Shown here piece by piece: positions 53,205 through 62,096 of a stretch of DNA of 64,000 nucleotides. Within the stretch, counting starts at the first letter, position 1; each line of letters begins with the position of its first letter. The translations under genes were made by a program, and so were the position numbers. The DNA is from Acinetobacter sp. WCHAc010034 (GTDB lineage Bacteria; Pseudomonadota; Gammaproteobacteria; Pseudomonadales; Moraxellaceae), in contig NZ_CP032279.1 in the NCBI RefSeq assembly GCF_001696615.3, forward strand, positions 2,232,001-2,296,000, in the 5' to 3' direction. The notes under the pieces are model-generated. The model had not been told where the DNA came from, made no database searches, and worked only from the letters and a program-made list of their open reading frames with translations.

Positions 53205-54407
53205 ATGGGCAGGCGCATTGCGGTGATCGGCGCAGGCCCGGCAGGCCTGATGGCGGCGGAAGTGCTGAGCGGGCATGACTATGAAGTGCATGTCTATGAG
53301 CAGAAGCCTTCGGCCGCGCGCAAGTTTTTAATGGCCGGCAAGACCGGGCTGAATATTTCGCATGCCGAACCGGCTAAGCGCTTCATGCAGCGCTATGACC
53401 GGGCGGAATGGCTGGCGCCGTGGGTGCAGCAGTGCGGCGCCGCCTGGATTCAAGACTGGATGAAAGGCTTAGGCATTGAATCGTATACCGGTTCTTCCGG
53501 CCGGGTGTTTCCGGTTGAAATGAAAGCGGCGCCTTTGCTGCGCGCCTGGCTGAAGCGCCTGGCGCAGCAGGGAGTGAAATTCCATTACCGCCATCAAGTG
53601 CTGGGCCTGCAGCGGAATGTTCTGGAGCTGAAAGACCTGCTGCAGGGCAGCGTCCGTTCCGAAGCTTTTGACGCCATTGTCATGGCCTGCGGCGCGGTGT
53701 CCTGGCCGCAGCTCGGCAGTGACGGCGCATGGCAGCAGTGGCTGAATGCGCAGGATATTGAGCCTTTTCAGGCCAGCAATGCCGGGGTGGAAATCCGCTG
53801 GTCTGAATTCATGCAGCCGGTGTTTGGCCAGCCGCTGAAGCGGGTGGCGGCATGGGTTGAGCATTCTGAACAGTCTTCTGGCGATATTGTGATTTCGCAT
53901 TACGGAATGGAAAGCGGCCTGATTTATAAGCAGGGCCGGGCGCTGCGCCAGCTGGCGAAAAACCGGCAGCCGATGGCGCTGTATCTGGATTTGCTGCCGG
54001 ATCAAAGCGCAGAACAGCTGGCGCAGAAACTGCAGCCGGGCAAAAAGCAGTCGCTGAGCAATGTCTGGCGCAAAGCCGGGCTGGATGCGGCCAAAGCCAG
54101 CCTGGTGCGCGAGCTGGTGGCTAAAGCGCTGTGGCAGCAGCCTGAACAGCTGGCGCAGCGGATTAAGCAGCTGCGCATTCCCTTAAGCGGTTTCCGCCCG
54201 ATTGAAGAAGCCATCAGCTGCGCGGGGGGCATTAAGCCCGAAGCCTTGACCGGCCAGCTGCAGCTGCAGGCCAATCCGGCGGTGTTCTGCGCCGGCGAAA
54301 TGCTGGACTGGGATGCGCCGACCGGCGGCTACCTGCTGACCGCATGCTTTGCCACAGGGCGGGCTGCCGGGCAGGGCGCGCATGAGTATTTATCCGCCAA
54401 GGCTTAA
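53205..54407 (+). CDS. BaiN/HI0933-family flavoprotein
   Basis: A 400 aa FAD-dependent oxidoreductase. The dinucleotide-binding GAGPAGLMAAE lies at residues 8-18, the FLMAGKTGLNISH segment at 43-55, and the C-terminal motifs ISCAGGIKPEAL and GGYLLTACFATG are in place. I take it as the TIGR03862-type subfamily, whose substrates are unknown. It starts directly after the stop of the TrmB-like gene. Confidence 0.85.
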   Translation: MGRRIAVIGAGPAGLMAAEVLSGHDYEVHVYEQKPSAARKFLMAGKTGLNISHAEPAKRFMQRYDRAEWLAPWVQQCGAAWIQDWMKGLGIESYTGSSGRVFPVEMKAAPLLRAWLKRLAQQGVKFHYRHQVLGLQRNVLELKDLLQGSVRSEAFDAIVMACGAVSWPQLGSDGAWQQWLNAQDIEPFQASNAGVEIRWSEFMQPVFGQPLKRVAAWVEHSEQSSGDIVISHYGMESGLIYKQGRALRQLAKNRQPMALYLDLLPDQSAEQLAQKLQPGKKQSLSNVWRKAGLDAAKASLVRELVAKALWQQPEQLAQRIKQLRIPLSGFRPIEEAISCAGGIKPEALTGQLQLQANPAVFCAGEMLDWDAPTGGYLLTACFATGRAAGQGAHEYLSAKA

Positions 54408-54483
54408 GCATCGGATTTTTGCGCTGTATTTGCGCCGCGGCCGTGCTATGTTCAGTCTTCCCCCTCAGACAGAATGAAAAGAT

Positions 54484-54894
54484 ATGAGCACAGCAGAACA
54501 ATATGCGGGCAGCTGTTTATGCGGCGCAGTGCGCTATGAAATTCATGGAAAAATCGGCGATATTATGCAGTGCCACTGCTCAAAGTGCCGCAAAGCCAAT
54601 GGCTCGGCCTATGCCGCCAATGCGCCGGTGGCCAGGGCGGATTTCCGCTTCACTGCCGGCGAGGATGCGCTGAAAAAGTTCGCCTCCAGCGCCGGCACGC
54701 AGCGCTGCTTCTGCGGCCATTGCGGTTCGCCGATCATCAGCATTAAAGCCGAGACCCCGGACTTTTACCGCCTGCGTATCGGCACGCTGGATACGCCGCT
54801 TGCGCAGCGGCCGGTTTGCCATATCTTCGCCGCATCCAAGGCGGAATGGGAGCAGATTGCCGATGATCTGCCGCAGTATGCGGAACGGCCTTAA
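54484..54894 (+). CDS. GFA (glutathione-dependent formaldehyde-activating-like) protein
   Basis: A 136 aa protein of the GFA/CENP-V fold. Zinc ligands appear in CLCGAVRYE near 12, CHCSKCRKANGS near 33 and CGHCGSPI near 79. The family binds zinc and glutathione-like adducts; the enzymatic role in general is not proven. Single gene with a purine-rich leader. Confidence 0.9.
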   Translation: MSTAEQYAGSCLCGAVRYEIHGKIGDIMQCHCSKCRKANGSAYAANAPVARADFRFTAGEDALKKFASSAGTQRCFCGHCGSPIISIKAETPDFYRLRIGTLDTPLAQRPVCHIFAASKAEWEQIADDLPQYAERP

Positions 54895-54935
54895 AGCCTG
54901 CAGTGGCGGGCTTTATTCCATCAGGCCCTGCGCCC

Positions 54936-55496
54936 TCAGGCGCCCGGCTTTTTCAGTTCCGGATACTGCGCCTGCCAGTGATCCAGCTGTTCCTGCGCGT
55001 GGATAAACTGCCCTAAGCCCTGCATGTGTTCGCTTGGCTTTTGAGCATTCTGTTCAGCCTGCGGCTGATCCAGCAGCTTGCCCTGAGCGTCCCAGTATTG
55101 ATACATCAGGCCCTGAATATAGCGGCCCTGTTCGGTTTTCAAATCCAGTTCCTTCAGCATGCGCAGCGCGGACTGAATGTTGTCGCGCTTGCGCGCAGCG
55201 GCGAATTCTGGCGTCAGCGAGCCGTTTTCCTTCATCCGCATCAGCTCGTCCTCCATGTCATCGCTGACGGCGCTAAAGCGCTGGTCAAAGTCAGTCAATG
55301 CCTGAATGTCCTGCGCATCATCCGGCGTTTTGGCGAATGCCTTAACCGGCTCAGAAGCCAGTTCGCGCATGATCTGGTCATCCTGGGTAATTTCCGCGGA
55401 CGGCTTTTCCGCTTCCTTGCTGCGGTCACAGCCGGAAAACAGCAGGGCTGCGCTGGCCAAAGCCGGCAGCCATAAAATTTTAAGCGCTTGTCGCAT
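54936..55496 (-). CDS. Putative lipoprotein, function unknown
   Basis: A 186 aa protein with a lipoprotein signal (LLFSGC, Cys near residue 23). The mature protein is highly charged and helical, with FDQRFSAVSDDMEDELMRMKENGSL near 80-104 and LKELDLKTEQGRYIQGLMYQYWDAQ near 115-140. No family recognised. It lies eight bases downstream of the methyltransferase gene and is surely co-transcribed with it. Confidence 0.72.
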   Translation of the reverse strand: MRQALKILWLPALASAALLFSGCDRSKEAEKPSAEITQDDQIMRELASEPVKAFAKTPDDAQDIQALTDFDQRFSAVSDDMEDELMRMKENGSLTPEFAAARKRDNIQSALRMLKELDLKTEQGRYIQGLMYQYWDAQGKLLDQPQAEQNAQKPSEHMQGLGQFIHAQEQLDHWQAQYPELKKPGA

Positions 55497-55504
55497 AGGG
55501 CACC

Positions 55505-56287
55505 TTATTTCTCGGTTGCTTTTTTAAAGACATAAACATGGGTGGCATAGGGAAAATCAATCTCATCCTGCGCGCGCTTGCCGGTGCGCGCAAAAACCGC
55601 CTGTTCAAACTGCAGTTTCAGCGCCTGCTGCTGCGCCTGCGGCAGGGCGGCGATAAAGCTGGTAGAGAGCAGGCGCTTGGACACCACCTGCTCTACTGTG
55701 CCATGATGCAGCTGGCTGAAGGCCATTTCCTGCTCCAGTTTAAACCAGGGCTGCTGCTGAAAGGCTGTTTTCCATGCGCCGCTGTGGCAGCGCGGGGTAT
55801 CGCCTTCAAGCGGGGCAAGAATATCGGCCAGAGCCTTGACCCAGCCGGTGTGGATATCGCGCTGATTCCAGATCAGCACCAGATCGCCGTCCTGCTGTAA
55901 AATGCGGTGAATTTCCGCTAAAGTTTCAGCCGTGGCGAACCAGTGGAACGACTGCGCGCAGAACACCGCGCGCACCGACTGGCTGGGCAGGGGAAGCGCG
56001 CTGCTGAATGCCTGTACGGCTTTAACTTCGGGATGCGCCAGGCGCAGCTGCTGCAGCATTTCAGGCACCGGTTCAGCCGCCGTGACATTGGCGCTGAGGG
56101 CTTTTAAATAGGGCAGAAACTTGCCGGTGCCGGAGCCTAAATCCAGCAGCGCATCCTGCGGGCCCAAATGCAAATGCTGCTGCAGCCATTCGCTGATTCC
56201 GGCAGGATAGCCCGGGCGCACTTGCTGATACAGCGCCGCGGCAGCGCTAAAGCCTTTTTCTGCGGCAGGATGGAGTGATTGTGTCAT
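55505..56287 (-). CDS. Class I SAM-dependent methyltransferase
   Basis: A 260 aa methyltransferase (Methyltransf_11 type). Motif I is LLDLGSGTGKFLPYL near residue 47, followed by AEPVPEMLQQL and the AFCAQSFHWFA-like motif IV region. It is likely a small-molecule methyltransferase; the substrate cannot be named. Similar proteins are described as trans-aconitate-like. The ATG at 56287 is chosen over 56296. It heads an operon with the lipoprotein at 54936. Confidence 0.85.
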   Translation of the reverse strand: MTQSLHPAAEKGFSAAAALYQQVRPGYPAGISEWLQQHLHLGPQDALLDLGSGTGKFLPYLKALSANVTAAEPVPEMLQQLRLAHPEVKAVQAFSSALPLPSQSVRAVFCAQSFHWFATAETLAEIHRILQQDGDLVLIWNQRDIHTGWVKALADILAPLEGDTPRCHSGAWKTAFQQQPWFKLEQEMAFSQLHHGTVEQVVSKRLLSTSFIAALPQAQQQALKLQFEQAVFARTGKRAQDEIDFPYATHVYVFKKATEK

Positions 56288-56401
56288 ATTCTGCAATTTT
56301 TAATCCCTGACTCCTCTATAAAATAGCATATTCCCCTGTGCGGCGACTTTTGACAGCGTATGGAATTTGATGAATGATGCAAAGGACTTGATAACGGTGC
56401 G

Positions 56402-57676
56402 ATGATGGATAAACAGATTATTTTTGAAGATGAACAGCTTCGGGTCATTTTCCTTAAAGGTTCGTCCGAAGAGCTGATTTTCTCCTTTGGCGATTTAATT
56501 ACGCGGGCCAAAGGCTTGAGCGTGAATGCTGAAAAATCACTGCACAAATTTGATTTTAATGTGATTGGCATTATGCCGAAGCAGAAATCATGGTTCCCTG
56601 AGCGTTCCATTGCCGCCATGCTGGACAGCATTCAGCCGGTGATTGCGCCGTTTCAGCGGCGCATCGCCTACGGCGGCTCGATGGGCGGCTATGCGGCCAT
56701 TAAATATTCCAACCTGCTGGATGCGCAGCGCGTGGTGGCGATGGTGCCGCAGTATTCGATTGATCCCGATGATGTGGAAGACACCCGCTACAACATGTTC
56801 TACCAGCCGGAACTCAACGGCAGCATGCAGATTAAGCCGGAAGATGTTTCGCCTGAGCGCGAATACATCGTGGTGTTTGACCCGTATTATGCGGCGGACC
56901 GCGTGCATGTTGAGCATTTAAAGCCGGTGATTCCGCATGCGCACCTGCTGCACCTGCCTTATACCGGCCACGATGCAATTGCGGTGCTGGCCAGCTCGGA
57001 GCTGGTGCATGACTTCCTGCGCCATCCTTTTGAGGCCAGCTATTTTTACCGGAAAATGCGCCAGGTGAAAAAGAACAGCAAATTCTATTACCGCAAAGTG
57101 ATTGAAAGCCTGCTGCCGCGCCACCGCGATGCGCTGGGCCATATTCTGAAAAGCAATGACCTGGCGCTCGACAGCCAGTTTTTTGACGCCAAGCAGAAGC
57201 AGGCCTTGCTGCGCGAGCTGTTCAGCAATAAGCAGGTCGATCAGCAGGACTTGGCCAAACTGGGCATAGAAGTCAGCATGCCGCAGGAACAGCGCAGCCT
57301 GCTGCAGGACGCCTATGAGCACGGCCTGGTATTTAATGCCATCAGCCAAAAGGTGGAAAGCTACGCGGCCGGCGCGATTGCCTTGAATCATAAATTCCTG
57401 ATACCGATTTACGCCAAAGGCAACGGGCTGGTGCAGATCAGCTGGAATGGCCAGCCCTATCTGGTGGTGATGAATGACCGGCAGATGATGAAGCTGGTGC
57501 CGCTGCAGGACGATCTGCCGCTGGGCATGCATCCGCTGATCATGAAAAAATACGCCGACTGCTATGTCATCAGCTATAAAGCGCTGAATTTAAGCACCGA
57601 TGAATTCGGCGCAGCGCATTTCGGCGACGAGATGGATGAGCACAGCAGATTCATGCCGCAGCTGGAAAAGAATTAG
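56402..57676 (+). CDS. Alpha/beta hydrolase-fold protein with unknown C-terminal half
   Basis: A 424 aa protein. Residues about 10-215 form an alpha/beta hydrolase: nucleophile elbow GGSMGG with Ser93, a candidate acid in VFDPYYAADR near 160 and His in YTGHDA near 194. Similar domains occur in proteins encoded near polysaccharide and glycosyltransferase genes. The C-terminal half (about 225-424) has helices around 240-300 and a beta-rich part near 345-420 with no family I know. No signal peptide is seen. It is divergent from the methyltransferase gene at 55505. Confidence 0.72.
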   Translation: MMDKQIIFEDEQLRVIFLKGSSEELIFSFGDLITRAKGLSVNAEKSLHKFDFNVIGIMPKQKSWFPERSIAAMLDSIQPVIAPFQRRIAYGGSMGGYAAIKYSNLLDAQRVVAMVPQYSIDPDDVEDTRYNMFYQPELNGSMQIKPEDVSPEREYIVVFDPYYAADRVHVEHLKPVIPHAHLLHLPYTGHDAIAVLASSELVHDFLRHPFEASYFYRKMRQVKKNSKFYYRKVIESLLPRHRDALGHILKSNDLALDSQFFDAKQKQALLRELFSNKQVDQQDLAKLGIEVSMPQEQRSLLQDAYEHGLVFNAISQKVESYAAGAIALNHKFLIPIYAKGNGLVQISWNGQPYLVVMNDRQMMKLVPLQDDLPLGMHPLIMKKYADCYVISYKALNLSTDEFGAAHFGDEMDEHSRFMPQLEKN

Positions 57677-57786
57677 CCTGAAAAATAGCCTATTGTGTTT
57701 TCCTGCAATCGGGCTATGATCAAATAAAGCGCAGCAGGGGATGCTGCCGATAACAAAGGCTTTCTAAAAATATGAGGGTGATCAGT

Positions 57787-58008
57787 ATGCAGTTCCGGCA
57801 GGCGCTTGCTGCATTTTTCCTGATATTCTGCGCGCTGTTTTCCAGCCTGAGCCATGCGCAGCCGGCTGAGGGCGCTTATCTGCCGGCGCTGGCCGTATTT
57901 GCGCTCAGCCTGATTGTGCTGGCGGTTCTGGCGGTCTATGTCACCATTAAAATCCGCCGCGCGCTGCGCAATGATTTAGACAAGCATATTGATAAGCCCG
58001 CAAAGTAG
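57787..58008 (+). CDS. Small exported or membrane protein, unknown
   Basis: A 73 aa protein from the ATG at 57787, with a signal peptide ending SLSHAQ near residue 24 and one strong membrane segment (PALAVFALSLIVLAVLAVYVTI) followed by basic residues. It would be a single-pass membrane protein with a short cytoplasmic tail. No function recognised. Its terminator is formed by the end of the adjacent dispersed repeat. Confidence 0.6.
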   Translation: MQFRQALAAFFLIFCALFSSLSHAQPAEGAYLPALAVFALSLIVLAVLAVYVTIKIRRALRNDLDKHIDKPAK

Positions 58009-58010
58009 TT

Positions 58011-58310
58011 AATACCAGTCAGTTAAGATATTGTGACTGGCTTTTTCTTTTTTAAACTTGCGATATTATTTGATACGCGGAAGCGTCATCCGCAACCTAT
58101 CTGTCCTTTGAAAAGGACTGTTTTTGCAACAAAATTATTTAATTGCAGAAAGTGAACAGGTTTCGCGGATGACAAATGCTTTTGGTTCTTTTGGCGAAAC
58201 AAAAGAACAAAACGAGCTCCAAAAATTTGATTTAAAAACGGTAAGACTCCGCCGTGAATAACCCAAAATGTTAAGAAGTTTACGGCGAAATTTCTTAACT
58301 GATCAGCATT
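58011..58310 (+). repeat. Dispersed MITE-like repeat, copy 2
   Basis: About 300 bases that match 33354-33690 as a reverse complement. The shared parts include AATGCTGATCAGTTAAG, the CACGGCGGAGTCTTACCG block, GGAGCTCGTTTTGTTC and GGTTGCGGATGACGCTTCCG. Terminal inverted repeats are imperfect (TACCAGTCAGTTAAG on the left, TGCTGATCAGTTAAG inward from the right). A minus-strand frame of 76 codons inside is accidental. It encodes no transposase. Confidence 0.8.
58015..58053 (+). terminator. Terminator formed by the repeat end
   Basis: Stem CCAGTCA / TGACTGG (58015-58040) then CTTTTTCTTTTTT. It follows the gene ending at 58008 and is the same repeat end that terminates hslO. Confidence 0.85.
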
Positions 58311-58434
58311 GCGCAAAGTAGCGGGCTTTTTGCTGCATGCAGCAGCGGAATTGCCTTGAAATGCAGGCGCGGTTTGGCTTTAATGCCATAAGCTGCCGGA
58401 TTTGGCCAGCAAGGATAACAGCGAGAGGATGCAG

Positions 58435-59388
58435 ATGAAGGCGGTTTTTTTAGATTATGAATCATTGGATAAAAATGACTTGGACTTCAGCGGCCTGCAT
58501 GCGGTTTTTGATGAGCTGATTTTATATCCCGGCACTTCGCCGCAGCAGCTGCTGGAACGGGTGCAGCATGCCGATGTGATTATCAGCAACAAAGCGCCGC
58601 TGGATGCCGAAACTCTGCAGCAGTGCCCGCAGCTGAAGCTGATTTTAATTTCAGCCACAGGCACCAACAATATTGATTTGGCGCAGGCCCAGCGCCAGGG
58701 CGTGACGGTGTGCAACTGCCAAGGCTACGGCACAGCTGCCGTGGCGCAGCATACCTTAATGCTGATGCTGAATTTGGCTGCTTCTTTCCGGCAGTATGAC
58801 CGCGCTGTGCAGAACGGCGAATGGAACAAAGCCAGCCAATTCTGCCTGCTGGACTATCCGATTATTGAACTGTCCGGAAAAACTCTGGGGCTGGTCGGCT
58901 ACGGCGAGCTGGGCAAAGCCGTGGCGAAACTGGCGCAGGCTTTTGGCATGAAAGTGCTGGCCGCTTCGCTGCCGAAGCGGCCAGCGGCTGCGGAGCGCGT
59001 GCCGTTTGCGGAACTGCTGCCGCAAGTTGACTTTTTAAGCCTGCATTGCCCTTTGACTGCAGATACGCAGGATCTGGTCGATGCCGCGGCTTTCGCCAAG
59101 ATGAAGCCCAGCGCGTTCTTAATCAACTGCGCGCGCGGCGGCGTGGTGAATGAGCAGGCCTTGGCCGATGCCTTGCGCCAAGGGCAGATTGCCGGCGCAG
59201 CCACCGATGTTTTAACGGTTGAGCCGCCTGCAGACGGCAATGTCTTGCTGGACAGCAGCATTCCGAACCTGATTATTACCCCGCACAGCGCATGGGGCAG
59301 CGTCGATGCCCGACAGCGCATTGTGCAGCAGCTGATTGAAAATGCCGAGGCGTTTAAAGCGGGCCTGCCGGTCCGCAAAGTAAACTGA
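58435..59388 (+). CDS. D-2-hydroxyacid dehydrogenase
   Basis: A 317 aa NAD(P)H-linked oxidoreductase from the ATG at 58435, with GAGAGG six bases upstream. The nucleotide-binding GYGELG loop lies near 160. The catalytic Arg234 (CARGG), Glu263 (TVEPP) and His284 (PHSAWG) are all present. It resembles hydroxypyruvate/glycerate dehydrogenases of the HprA kind, but the substrate is not certain. Monocistronic, with a terminator. Confidence 0.92.
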   Translation: MKAVFLDYESLDKNDLDFSGLHAVFDELILYPGTSPQQLLERVQHADVIISNKAPLDAETLQQCPQLKLILISATGTNNIDLAQAQRQGVTVCNCQGYGTAAVAQHTLMLMLNLAASFRQYDRAVQNGEWNKASQFCLLDYPIIELSGKTLGLVGYGELGKAVAKLAQAFGMKVLAASLPKRPAAAERVPFAELLPQVDFLSLHCPLTADTQDLVDAAAFAKMKPSAFLINCARGGVVNEQALADALRQGQIAGAATDVLTVEPPADGNVLLDSSIPNLIITPHSAWGSVDARQRIVQQLIENAEAFKAGLPVRKVN

Positions 59389-59504
59389 CAGCCAATCAGG
59401 AATAGAAGCGTATGCGCCACGCTTCCGCTGGACTTGGCGCATACGCTGTATTGCTGATTCTGCATTGATGAATACCATTCTATTCACAGCGCAGGCTTAA
59501 AATG

Positions 59505-59535
59505 AAAACGCCCAGCATCATGCTGGGCGTTTTTT
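59505..59535. terminator. Bidirectional terminator
   Basis: Perfect 13-base stem AAAACGCCCAGCA / TGCTGGGCGTTTT with a three-base loop, then T run. Serves the dehydrogenase gene and the convergent gene at 59558. Confidence 0.92.
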
Positions 59536-59557
59536 ATCAATTTTTGCCGCTGCAGGC

Positions 59558-60055
59558 TTATAAATCCGTTACCGGGTAAGCCGTAGGCGCTGAACCGCCA
59601 GCAGGCGCTGCTTTCGGCACAGCTGGACTGCCGGCCGAGGAAGACTCGCTTAAAGGGCGCTGCTCAATCGGCGCCGGCTGCTGCGGCTTGCCGCCAATCG
59701 CATCTTTAGTTTCCTGAATTTTGGCAGTTGCACTCTGCGCGGCTTTTTGCGCGCCTTCATCCACTTTATGTGCAGTATTGCTGGCGATGTCTTTGGTGCT
59801 GTCCCAGGCCTGATCGACTGACGGCTTCACTTTGGCAGCGCCCCGCTCAGCCGCGCCGCCGACCTTTTTAGCGGTGCCCAGCACGCCTTCCTGAGTTTTA
59901 TAGGCCCAGACATGGAAAATATTCGGATTGCTGCCATAAGGCTTGACCGGCTTTTCACTTTGCTGGGCAGCGGGCTGCTGCGCCCACAGTGAGGCCGAAG
60001 CTAAAGCCAAGCCAGCACAGAGTGCAGTTTTTAATGTATGGCTGAAAATATTCAT
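59558..60055 (-). CDS. Exported Ala-rich protein, unknown
   Basis: A 165 aa protein from the ATG at 60055; the frame runs 36 codons further up but without a start signal. A signal peptide ends at SLWAQ near residue 25. The mature protein opens with YGSNPNIFHVWAYKTQEGV and then forms long Ala/Lys/Gln-rich helices (KVGGAAERGAAKVKP, VDEGAQKAAQSATAKIQET) like those of late-embryogenesis or apolipoprotein-type repeats. It ends in a Pro/Ser/Ala-rich tail. Periplasmic; function unknown. Confidence 0.68.
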   Translation of the reverse strand: MNIFSHTLKTALCAGLALASASLWAQQPAAQQSEKPVKPYGSNPNIFHVWAYKTQEGVLGTAKKVGGAAERGAAKVKPSVDQAWDSTKDIASNTAHKVDEGAQKAAQSATAKIQETKDAIGGKPQQPAPIEQRPLSESSSAGSPAVPKAAPAGGSAPTAYPVTDL

Positions 60056-60268
60056 GGCGCAGGCACCTCTATCTATGCGTTGTCTTAGAGGCCGTAAAGC
60101 CCGGTTCAGGCCCTCATTATAAGCATGCTTTTGCAGCCTGCATGCGCGCGCAGCGAAATTCATACAGCAGAATGTTCTGATGCTTAGGAGAAGTATGTGG
60201 GGGGCAGTGCGAAGCGTGAAATGGGAGCAGTTTTAAAAGGCAGCCTTGGTATGGCAGCTGGAAGGGGC

Positions 60269-60301
60269 GATCACCTGCAAGCCGGGAGGCTGCAGGTGAT
60301 C
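60269..60301. repeat. Perfect 11-base inverted repeat
   Basis: GATCACCTGCA / TGCAGGTGATC with an 11-base loop, just downstream of the lipoprotein gene stop. No T run on either strand, so it may act as an mRNA-stabilising hairpin rather than a classic terminator. Confidence 0.5.
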
Positions 60302-60316
60302 AAGCCGGCGTGCCGG

Positions 60317-60706
60317 TCAGTCACATTGCGCCAGCGCATCTTTTGCGAAATTGCCGCGCAGCGCAAGGAAGTTCTTTTGAACGTCTGGCGCATGCAGGTC
60401 AAACTTGGTGGCAGTGCTGGTGCCGTCTTTGGCAAAGGTTGCTGAACCGCCGGTCATCAGGGTGTAGCCTTTAAATGACCATTGTTCAATGACTTTTCCG
60501 GCTTCCAGATTGCCGGTAAATTCAATCACGCATTTGTCATCAAATTTAGTCAGTTTGGCTTTGTTATTGGTGGTATTTGGATAGACGTCCAAGTCGCTGA
60601 CTTCTTGCAGGACCCCTAAGTCCAATGTTGGAATTTTTGGCGCTGTTGCACATGCTGTAAGTGCGATACCCGCAAGACCAGTCAAAATGAGCGTTTTCAG
60701 TTTCAT
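60317..60706 (-). CDS. Putative lipoprotein, unknown
   Basis: A 129 aa protein with a clear lipobox LTAC (Cys19). The mature part is small and beta-rich with a single Cys pair (DKCVIEF and the C-terminal QCD). No family recognised. Single gene with a purine-rich ribosome binding site (AAGAAGC). Confidence 0.7.
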   Translation of the reverse strand: MKLKTLILTGLAGIALTACATAPKIPTLDLGVLQEVSDLDVYPNTTNNKAKLTKFDDKCVIEFTGNLEAGKVIEQWSFKGYTLMTGGSATFAKDGTSTATKFDLHAPDVQKNFLALRGNFAKDALAQCD

Positions 60707-60918
60707 AAGCTTCTTTCTTGTTGAGTGTTGTCAGGTCGAGTATAGGGAATTGAGGGCGGATTGCCTATAGGTTTTGATAGATTGCTAAAAGTGCATAGCA
60801 ACAGGCTTAATATCTTCAAGCGCTGCAAATGTTAATGGCTGCCTGTCCTCAAGCTCTAGAAAGAGCTTGAGGATTGCTAATGCGATAGGGGATTTGCTGT
60901 AAACGTCCATGCTTCTTT
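60707..60918. other. Intergenic DNA with a perfect hairpin
   Basis: About 210 bases upstream of the lipoprotein gene at 60317, running up to the glyS remnant. It contains a perfect 11-base hairpin CCTCAAGCTCT / AGAGCTTGAGG at 60847-60872 with loop AGAA, without a T run. Nothing else seen. Confidence 0.5.
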
Positions 60919-61033
60919 GTGCTGCAGCGCCTCAATATCCGCACTTTTGTAAACAAGTCACGCAGCTGAGCAAGCGGCTAGCTTTCAATTCCACATCATC
61001 CGCCATCACCGTTACGCTGTTAAAGCAGGCATC
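60919..61033 (-). pseudogene. Broken duplicate of the 3' end of glyS
   Basis: About 115 bases that align with the last part of intact glyS (from 62652). The minus strand reads DACFNSVTVMADDVELKAS, against [19 protein letters not shown] of GlyS. A loss of ten bases, probably between GCAAGC repeats, then shifts the frame. The ends match again at the stop region GTGCTGCAGC. Divergence is about one base in five by eye. It lies immediately beyond the stop of the lipoprotein gene at 61036. It is not expressed as a protein. Confidence 0.85.
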
Positions 61034-61035
61034 AA

Positions 61036-61869
61036 TTACTGTTCAATCAGCAGCACGATATTTTGGAGAACTTGGCCTTTATTCGTTTTCAGTACGCCTA
61101 CACACAGGTTTTCAGGCGCTTCAATAAAAGTCAGGCCGGCGAAATCAGCGGTTGATTTGCATTTCTTCTGGTGGGCTTCACTGGCTGCCTCCAACTTTAA
61201 CTGATGCTGCATATCCAGCACTAGAACTTGTGACAGCGCATCAAAGGCCCCATTGGCCTGTGTAAAAAAGACTGCATTATTGTTGGTATCCCATTCTGTT
61301 AATGGCGCTTTTTTCTGGCTGATATAATTGTATACGCGCTTTGCAGAGGCGTTATTGTCAGCGGCATTTTTAAACTCAGCTTTAAGGCCAAAAACAGCGC
61401 TCACATCAGGCTTGTTTTTAAAAGAAAGCCGCGCAAATGGAACAACTTTAATATCAGATTCTTGATTTAAAGCCAATACTTTAAGCGAAGCATCTGCAGG
61501 GGCTGCCTGCAAAGCGGAAGCAATTTTTTTATTTACAATTTCATCAAATTTAATGGCTTGCTTTAAACTGCTGTCAGCGATGGCCGCGCCATTGCTTTTT
61601 TTATCAATTGCTGTCGCAATGCCAACGCCAATCAGCCCAAACGCAGTTGATGCAGGGTTGGCAAGCGCATTGCTTGCATCTCCGACTGTAATTTGGCTTC
61701 CTTCAATAAAATGATCGCCTCCGCCGGATTCAGTCATCGCTGAAATCTGCTCAGACGACACGGAAAGTGTGGTATTGCTGCCTTTGGCAGGATATTGAAT
61801 TGATTTTGTTGTTGCGCACCCAGTTAAAATAATCGTACTTGCGATTAAGCTTAGAAATGATTTATTCAT
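61036..61869 (-). CDS. Putative lipoprotein, function unknown
   Basis: A 277 aa protein with a lipobox LTGC (Cys18). After a polar N-terminal region it has a Gly/Ala-rich hydrophobic stretch ASTAFGLIGVGIATAI near 73-88, which could insert in or lie on a membrane. Then follow mixed alpha/beta segments and a C-terminal pair of Cys (KKCKST and NLCVG). No family recognised. More AT-rich than glyS. It sits between intact glyS and the broken glyS end, so it belongs to the inserted segment. Confidence 0.7.
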   Translation of the reverse strand: MNKSFLSLIASTIILTGCATTKSIQYPAKGSNTTLSVSSEQISAMTESGGGDHFIEGSQITVGDASNALANPASTAFGLIGVGIATAIDKKSNGAAIADSSLKQAIKFDEIVNKKIASALQAAPADASLKVLALNQESDIKVVPFARLSFKNKPDVSAVFGLKAEFKNAADNNASAKRVYNYISQKKAPLTEWDTNNNAVFFTQANGAFDALSQVLVLDMQHQLKLEAASEAHQKKCKSTADFAGLTFIEAPENLCVGVLKTNKGQVLQNIVLLIEQ

Positions 61870-62096
61870 TTTAAAAAGTTACCTGAAGAATGGTTTATAT
61901 ATTCAAAATATGCAGTATTTTATTTCGGAATTTTGCTATGTGATGATAAAGCATAGCTATGACAATTATTTGATTTATTGATGTTTATTTAACCAAATAA
62001 TATTGAGAATTATTCAATATATTGGGTTTTAAAACAGCATAATGCAGTTTTTCCGCTTCCGCCTAGCGCAGCAAAATCAGCTAAGCGCGCTATTCT

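Noticed and set aside
58086..58316. Minus-strand open frame of 76 codons within repeat copy 2
   Set aside because: It lies inside the dispersed repeat, has no ribosome binding site and is not preserved as a frame in copy 1.
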